Shown: piece after piece, positions 57,861-64,000 of the stretch | Position numbering within the stretch: the stretch's first letter is position 1 | Layout: each line of letters opens with the position of its first letter | From: Piper betle | Taxonomy: Eukaryota; Streptophyta; Magnoliopsida; Piperales; Piperaceae | Assembly (NCBI GenBank): GCA_033002965.1 | Contig: JAURVB010014579.1 | Coordinates: 143,224-207,223, forward strand | Direction: 5' to 3' | DNA: 64,000 bases | Position numbers and translations under genes: made by a program | Notes under the pieces: generated by a model | Database searches by the model: none | The model's input: the letters and a program-made list of their open reading frames with translations, nothing else | What the model was told of the DNA's origin: nothing

Positions 57861-60243
57861 TGTAAAACCTATGATTCAAGTCAGGGTTTTATATTCAGAA
57901 CTGGTCGGTTCAACCATTATTTTTTAGTCGAGTCAGTTTTAGAACACATGTACTGAGCCGACGCCAGTCGCTTGTTTGAGCCATGAGGGTCATGCATACC
58001 CAAGTATATGATGATAACGTCATGAACACAATAGAAAAGAATGAGTTATCAGAATATATGAGAGTACACCAGTTCATTTTATTTTTATATATAGTAGATC
58101 GTAGAATTAATGTTAGACCGTTTACCGCATCAGGACGCGTTATGGGGCAGTTTTGGTGGGTTAATAGTTATAGAGCATGCTATTATGATGTTGTGGTGAT
58201 TATTTTATTTTATGTGATTTTTCCCGATTTTTTGTAGGACTTCCCACGACTTAGATATTATTTTTGACTCGAGCAAGAGACGAGTCAAGTAATATTTACG
58301 AGTTTGCCTCCGAGTCATTTTCTCCCCCCTGACCTTTTCTTCTTCCCCAAACCCTTCCCCCGATGCTGCTGCCTATGCACGTCACTACCGACATAATCCG
58401 GCCACTGATCGACACCACCCCACCCCATCCTGCTGTTGTCGTGCCACCTTGAGCGCTCCCGGCCACCACCCAACGGTACCCAATATGACCACTATCCGGC
58501 CAGTAGACGTTGCCCGGGACTACCGCCGAAAAACCATCGAAAATCTGCCAAAAAACCATTGAAGCCACCTGAAAGCTGCTGGAACCTACCGAAAAATTGG
58601 ATTCGTAGGAATTCGCTGAATCTTCCACGGATCCACTCATCCAGTCAAAACTAATCGAACTTCGGACACCGATGAGCACCAAATTCGAGCTTCGAGATGT
58701 GCAACAAAACCCTAGCCATCGCTGATTGTCAATGACAAGAGGTATAATTACCTCCGAGTTAGTTATTTACAAGTGATGATTGTTAGCACAGTATGCTAGG
58801 TTTGATTAACTATTATGAGTAATGCCTAATTTTGAGTGAAGTGATGATTACATGATTTGGGTAATTGTGAATGAATAGTAAGTGATCTAATGAGGTAGAT
58901 CGAGTCAAAGCATGATAAGTGACTAAACGTAACTTAGAAAACACAATGAAATTGGTATGAATAGGATGAGTTAGGATTATTCACTTTTATGATTATTTGA
59001 TTATTTATTGTGATGGATGATGACTATGTTGTGTGTGATGTTTATTGAGTTTGGTACATCATTTAATTAGTGGGCGTTAGTATGTAGTTTTGATGTGTAG
59101 GTACGGAGTAGGAGCTCACCGCCTAGGTACGATGACACGCTTGGAGCTTCTACCAGGTCCATTTAGGACTTGTCTCTGTTTTGTGCTCTATCTATTGTGT
59201 GTTTGTTTTAATGCTTGCAAGACGGGTTAAGTGGCATTTATCGAATCCCACTTAACTCGGGCCATTTAGTCGAACAATTTTTCGGATTAATAAACCCACG
59301 AGGATGATTTCGAAAATAAGATTTACTACAAGTTGCCTTCAGGCCTATCATATGAATCCCTTCCCAGGCCTATATATATAATTTTATCTAGTTTTCAGTG
59401 AGACAAGAGATGGAGAAACTGACTGCACATACCATGAGCGGATGCTGTGATAGTCAAAGCGGGCTCTAGATTAGTGAGCAGACTGTTCCATTCCTGAGGG
59501 AGCCTAACAACTCTGCATTTGAGTTCCTCACACCCAGAGAGCATGGAGGTTTATGGGTACTGTTAAGTACAGCACATGTCTGGACTTGTGGTTCAAAGGG
59601 TACTAAAGGCGACTGCCTGAGAGTACTCAGCCTTCGTACTCAAAGCTAGGAGAATTATGGAGGTAAGGAGAGGGCTTAGGATATGCATGTAGTCCTGAAG
59701 GACCAGAGAAAAATGAAATGAGAAAAATGCTTAGAGAGGCATCAACAAAGCAAACAGTTCAGGATGTTACTGGGTCTGCAACCCAAAGGCTCCTTAGTAT
59801 GTGCCTTTTAGAGTGTTCACAAGAAGTAAACGATTATTTTCTTTCATATGAGAGTTTGCTCTTATAGCTAGTTTATTATATTTATATTTTGGACTAGTAA
59901 TGCTTGTTACTGGCGTTTTTATACTATATGTAGGTGACAATCACGAATTAGAGGAGTCATCTTGGACAGAGGAGCACTGTTGTCACTTGCACATATGTCA
60001 GTCGATAGAATGGATAATATTTTGTTTATAATGTTATTATATTGTGAATGGTGTGACTAAATGCTTGAGACTTGATGATGTGACATGATTAAATGCTAAG
60101 ACATGACGATATGCTGTGATTAATTGTTAAGACATGATGCAAAATGTGAAACATGAATAGATTGCACAGCGGGAGTGTGATGGGTTGAGACCCAAGCTGT
60201 ATAGTGAGTAAACAGTATATTAGATTGTGTGAATAAAGTTGTT

Positions 60244-60292
<49 letters not shown>

Positions 60293-60603
60293 CATATATG
60301 TTTAGATATATTATTTTAACAGGGTGGCCCTAATTACACTTTTAGAGGAGACTTTGTCCGTTCTATTTTAGAATTTTTATTGATTTTTATTGTAATTGTT
60401 GTTCGTGTGTAAATTAGTTTGCATGTCATCCATATAGTATCATGTTAGGGTTCTGTGCATTCATCCATGCATGACCAGTTGTATCTTCATCTTAAGACGC
60501 CGAGATTAGATCCACACGAGTTGGGATCGGGTTAGCTAACCTAACCGGGGCCTATAACATACTGGTTTGGTTTACAAGCGTAGACTAGATTTGGGGTGTT
60601 ACA
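57861..60603 (+). mobile_element. Solo LTR of family E (2743 bp)
   Basis: It starts TGTAAAACCT and ends GGGGTGTTACA. Target duplication ATCAG (57856-57860) / ATTAG (60604-60608) has one C-to-T change. Colinear with the E 3' LTR: leader block 58320-58740 with AAAACCCTAGCC, donor-like site at 58742, TTGGAGCTTCTACCAGGTCC at about 59135, TA run 60247-60289, acceptor-like site at 59933. Both flanks are the same AACAATAAC-rich DNA of LTR I. Confidence 0.9.
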
Positions 60604-62908
60604 ATTAGTAACAGTAGCAATAATAATTACAATAGCATTAATAGTCCCAGTGTCGACAATGTTATCAGTAACTTTAACAATAAAAATAACAGTATGGTAA
60701 CAATAACAGCAATGATAATATGAATATTAACAATGACAATAGAATATTGATAGAAATAGCAATATGGCATTGCCAATGGTACGGCTACAATAGCGGTAAC
60801 AACAATGGTAATGTTATCTGTAAAGAAGATAGTAAAGATACGATATGAATAGCTATGATTTTACTAGATCGATAATACAATCATTTAAAATTAAATAAAA
60901 TCTTCATGATTCGTTAACAATATCATTTGTCAGTAAACAAAAAATGAGTCCTATGGACCTGGTATTCTTGTTCCTACAAATTAGTCAACATCGGCAAGCA
61001 ACTCCACGTACCTAGTTGGATACCTAGGCTTAGTTAGATCAAACAAGTAGGATATGTAATGCATGCTATGTGATTTACAGTGTCTTTAACAATCACAACA
61101 GTGAAATGGTTAAAATAATCCAATTAATCAGTTAACGATTAGTAACAGTCAAATAGTTAATATTAAGCAGTCATTGGTCAAACAATCAATAGTTAAAATA
61201 GTCAAATTAGTCGAGTCGGTTAATTCAGTTAAACTAGTCAAAACAGTTTATATTCGGTCAAACAATTACCAGTAAACTGGCCAACAATCAAAAAGTCGAC
61301 AATCAGTCAATTAATTAAACAATTGAACTATCATTCAAAGTCAAAAAAACAATTGTTCGATTAAAAACCCTAGACTCAGAAAACATGAGTTTAATAAATA
61401 GTTAATAACTCGGAATAGTCTATGATAGCATAAATAATTGATACATTAAGTTCATTGATACATTAAGAAATGTAGTTTGAGCATTAAACCATGCTTAGCA
61501 AATAACCAGGAGTCTATAGAAATTTTAAAGATTTGAAATGGTCTCTAAGTCATTCATTTGGTAAATGTGCACAAATATCAATCAATAACCAGAAAATACA
61601 TTAAAATAATTAGTAAATGAAAAAACAAATCATACCATCAAAATATGCAATTAAGCGACAGGTATGCTCAAAACTGCCACCATGCATCAAGAATTATACC
61701 TCAAACCTTTAAAAAATGGTCACAAACAGAGTCAAAACGGTCGATTTCGAGTTGAACCAACTCTGTCTTGGTTGGGTTGGACAAATGGGTCAAACAAGTG
61801 GGTCAGACCATGACCCAGTCCATGAAATCTGTGATGGGGAGTTTGGTGGCGGTGATACCAATACAGATGACTATCAGACGTTGGCAGAATTGGGCCCAGA
61901 AGATGGCTTCCCAGCGACGGTGGAAGCCCGAGTAGGTTCCAGCAATTGGTGGCACCCCAAGGCCAGCCGATGGTCGGGTTTGCTAGACCTTGTGATGGTG
62001 AAGGTTCCAAGTAGTCAACAGGGGCAACGACAACTATGGTCGACCGGAATTGGCATTGCAAGATGATGGCTGGAAAACTTAACTCAATGCCGGCGATGAT
62101 CCCGACAGTAACTATGGTCAAGTTCAGCAGCATTAACTCCTTCAAGGCACGACAACGATCAGTCGGTGGTGAGAAGGACGGCGAAAGAGTCCTGGCGCCA
62201 GCACACTATCAACATCTGTGTACAGGGCGGCCACTTTGGCCCCTAAATCCCGGCGAGCAGCAAAGGAAACACTGCCGGTGCTGATCAAGGTTGGTAGCCC
62301 AGGCGATGGGAAGCTTGCCAGTGGCTGTGTCATTGACGGAGGCACCCTGTTGGCAGCGTACGGATGGCCGAAAAGTCATCAAAAACCATAATTGGTGGAG
62401 ACAAGAAACAATGGTTATGGAGGCGCAAAATCGTAATTTTACCCTTTAAGCTGCCCTCCTATATGCTCAACACACGACAGCCTCTATAAGTGTGTCAGCC
62501 TCTATAAGTGTGTCGCCACGTGGTCATCCCATGACCATCAAAACCAGAATGACGAGGCAACTCAAAGTCATAAATGTGAGCAACGTCGTCCATATACTCT
62601 ATTGTCCAAAAATTAAAATAAATTATAAATAATTGCACAACTCAACACGATAATGACAATCAGTATGTATGTCATTAAGTGCTCTAAAAATTCCCAAATA
62701 AATTATAGACGCCTGTTAATAATAACTGACACATTAGCCACCTCAACATAGCAAACGGTCTAGTAAACAATATAACACAAATGTTAATTGAATAATCAAG
62801 TACTGAAAATATTTGATTAATAAATCAAATTAGTTCAAATCATACAAGACAGAACTATACCAACTCAACTCAAAAGCATAAAAATTTGGTCAAAGCTTGG
62901 GTTTTACA
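60604..62908 (-). mobile_element. LTR I, part 2 (minus strand)
   Basis: The right boundary GGGTTTTACA at 62908 is a reversed TGTAAAACCC start. 61700-62430 is a GC-rich leader-like block preceded, on the minus strand, by donor-like GAG|GTATAATTC (about 61690), as in the E LTRs. 60900-61690 and 62440-62900 are AT-rich. The frames at 61716-62066 and 61732-62145 are LTR sequence. Confidence 0.6.
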
Positions 62909-62913
62909 ACTCA

Positions 62914-63322
62914 GGTGTGAGCTCTAGAGACCAATGGCTAGCATGTGAAGCCTACTCGAATGTGAGTGTGGTCAAGGACAAGTGTGCATGTATCGCATGT
63001 GAAGTTGAGTTTGGGTGGAACTTGATGAAGGACAAGTGGTTCTAATACTTCCAATTGTATCATACAGTTTGGACATAGTGAAACATAGAAGACCAATCCA
63101 ACTATGGAATACAATGGTGTAAAATAGAGGGCAAAAGTTTTGAACCTCTTTAAAAATCTTAACTTGTAAGATTTAACAATACTTATTGTGATTATTTTTG
63201 GATAGCTTGTTAATTAATTATTTAGTATCTTCATAGGACAAAATCTACTTAAACTTGTATTTAGGTTTGAACTTGTTTGTTTAAGTGCTTTAGTCAATTT
63301 GTGGATAACCAAAATCCATCAT
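62914..63322 (+). mobile_element. Probable 5' LTR of a Ty1/Copia element
   Basis: A segment of about 410 bases starts TGTGAGCTC and ends CCATCA, immediately before a primer-binding-like site. Both ends are inferred from position and TG...CA termini. The matching 3' LTR is outside the window. Confidence 0.4.
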
Positions 63323-63323
63323 T

Positions 63324-63335
63324 TGGAATCAGAGC
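63324..63335 (+). other. Primer binding site of the Copia element
   Basis: TGGAATCAGAGC matches the initiator-Met pattern with one change and is followed by GCTTGGTCG, typical of plant Copia leaders. Confidence 0.65.
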
Positions 63336-63383
63336 GCTTGGTCGAAGGTTACAAAGTTTTGAATAACCAAAAGCTAAAACCTA

Positions 63384-64000
63384 ATGGCCATCAAGAGAAA
63401 GACAAAAGCCTTGGAAATACAATCAACAACATGACCTCTTTCCTTTGATGGTTATAATAATACTTATCAGAACACTACGATAAGGAAATTTCTAACATCG
63501 AGTGATTTTGATTTATGGCAGGTTGTGTTTGATGGTCATGTTCATCCTACAACCAAAGAGGATCATGGGATGATAAAGCTAAAAAGCACACTCCTTGAAT
63601 GCCAAAGTTATGAATGCATTATTTTATTGCTTAAAGTGGGATCAAATACACTTGGGTGTCTCAGTACACTTCGGCTCAAGAAATTTTGGAGTTTTGCAAG
63701 TGACACATGAAGGCACATCCCAAGTCAAGGATTCCAAAATAAGCCTTCTAACCTCTCAATACGAAGCCTTCAAGATGGAAGAAGGTGAAAGAATAAATGT
63801 CTTGTACAAATATTTCAATAACATTTTGTAGCTTTTCAAAATCTAGGCAAGGAAATGAGTTCGGATGGAATCAACTGAAAGTTGCTTCCATTTTACTTAG
63901 TGAGTGGAGACCAAATATTATGACTATAGAAGAGTTAAAAATTTTAAGACCATCGCAACTGAAGAGCTTCTTGAATCACTATTGCCCATGAGCAGACATT
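63384..64000 (+). pseudogene. gag: Ty1/Copia gag (UBN2-type), 5' part
   Basis: The ATG at 63384 opens MAIKRKTKALEIQ, followed by an in-frame TGA near codon 17. The rest appears in shifted frames: FDLWQVVFDGHVHPTT, then LQVTHEGTSQVKDSKISLL and YEAFKMEEGERI (63670-63800), and SEWRPNIMTIEELK near 63900. These are the standard UBN2 gag motifs of plant Copia elements. At least three frame breaks. The gene runs off the window. Confidence 0.85.

Noticed and set aside
60247..60289. TA runs here and at 15909, 22623, 32037 and 40374 as origins or matrix-attachment sites
   Set aside because: They are plain dinucleotide runs at matching positions of LTR copies. Nothing else supports such a role.

Overview
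The window is nuclear DNA of a plant, most likely a flowering plant. The evidence is wall-to-wall LTR retrotransposons of plant lineages: Tekay/Del-type chromoviral Ty3/Gypsy, an Athila-type Gypsy remnant, and a Ty1/Copia gag at the right edge. Primer binding sites follow the initiator-Met tRNA pattern (TGGTATCAGAGC). AT content is high, and LTRs are long (1.2-3.3 kb). I found no cellular protein gene, rRNA or tRNA gene. The picture is nested heterochromatin, as in a pericentromere. The species cannot be told from the sequence.

Names used here: family A (LTR about 2.7 kb, starts TGTAAAGACCC), family G (LTR about 3.1-3.3 kb, starts TGTAAAGACCG, related to A), family B (LTR about 1.25 kb, starts TGTAAAACCC, gag-only), family E (LTR about 2.75 kb, starts TGCAAAACCC or TGTAAAACC). 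F and I are distant relatives of E. H is an old chromovirus.

Layout. 1-2442: 3' part of an F LTR. 2543-7368: a G element with a complete 5' LTR and a gag/RNase H remnant produced by two deletions. 7369-33915: a decayed minus-strand E-family element (called C) that hosts four insertions. These are a solo LTR at 12659-14536 (target duplication AACAC), a B LTR remnant at 15599-26346, which itself contains the youngest element A at 15885-25310 (target duplication TGAGT), a truncated B LTR at 27415-28602, and a G-family solo LTR at 29021-32098. 33916-41991: a plus-strand E element, head to head with C, with a truncated gag-less B copy inside its broken 5' LTR. 41992-48180: Athila integrase and envelope-like remnant split by a complete gag-only B element (43597-48060, target duplication GCATT). 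49681-53960: an old LTR containing a B solo LTR (50487-51800, CCTTC). 53961-57240: element H with dead gag and pol. 57241-62908: a minus-strand LTR (I) containing an E solo LTR (57861-60603). 62914-64000: Copia LTR and gag, cut by the window edge.

The only intact coding sequence is the 1545-codon polyprotein of element A (17898-22535), with nucleocapsid, protease, reverse transcriptase, RNase H, integrase and a group II chromodomain all recognisable. Its 5' LTR has lost about 819 bp that include the likely core promoter and a splice donor, so it may be silent despite the clean frame.

The most interesting signals lie in the LTRs. Families A, B and G share a donor-like site (CAG|GTNCGTATAAT) and a branch-point/acceptor-like site (CACTAAC then GCCTCCGCAG|GT). 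Family E has its own version. This suggests a spliced leader intron inside the LTR. In A, B and G that predicted intron holds family-specific tandem arrays, and three of these arrays have self-complementary units with compensatory base changes.
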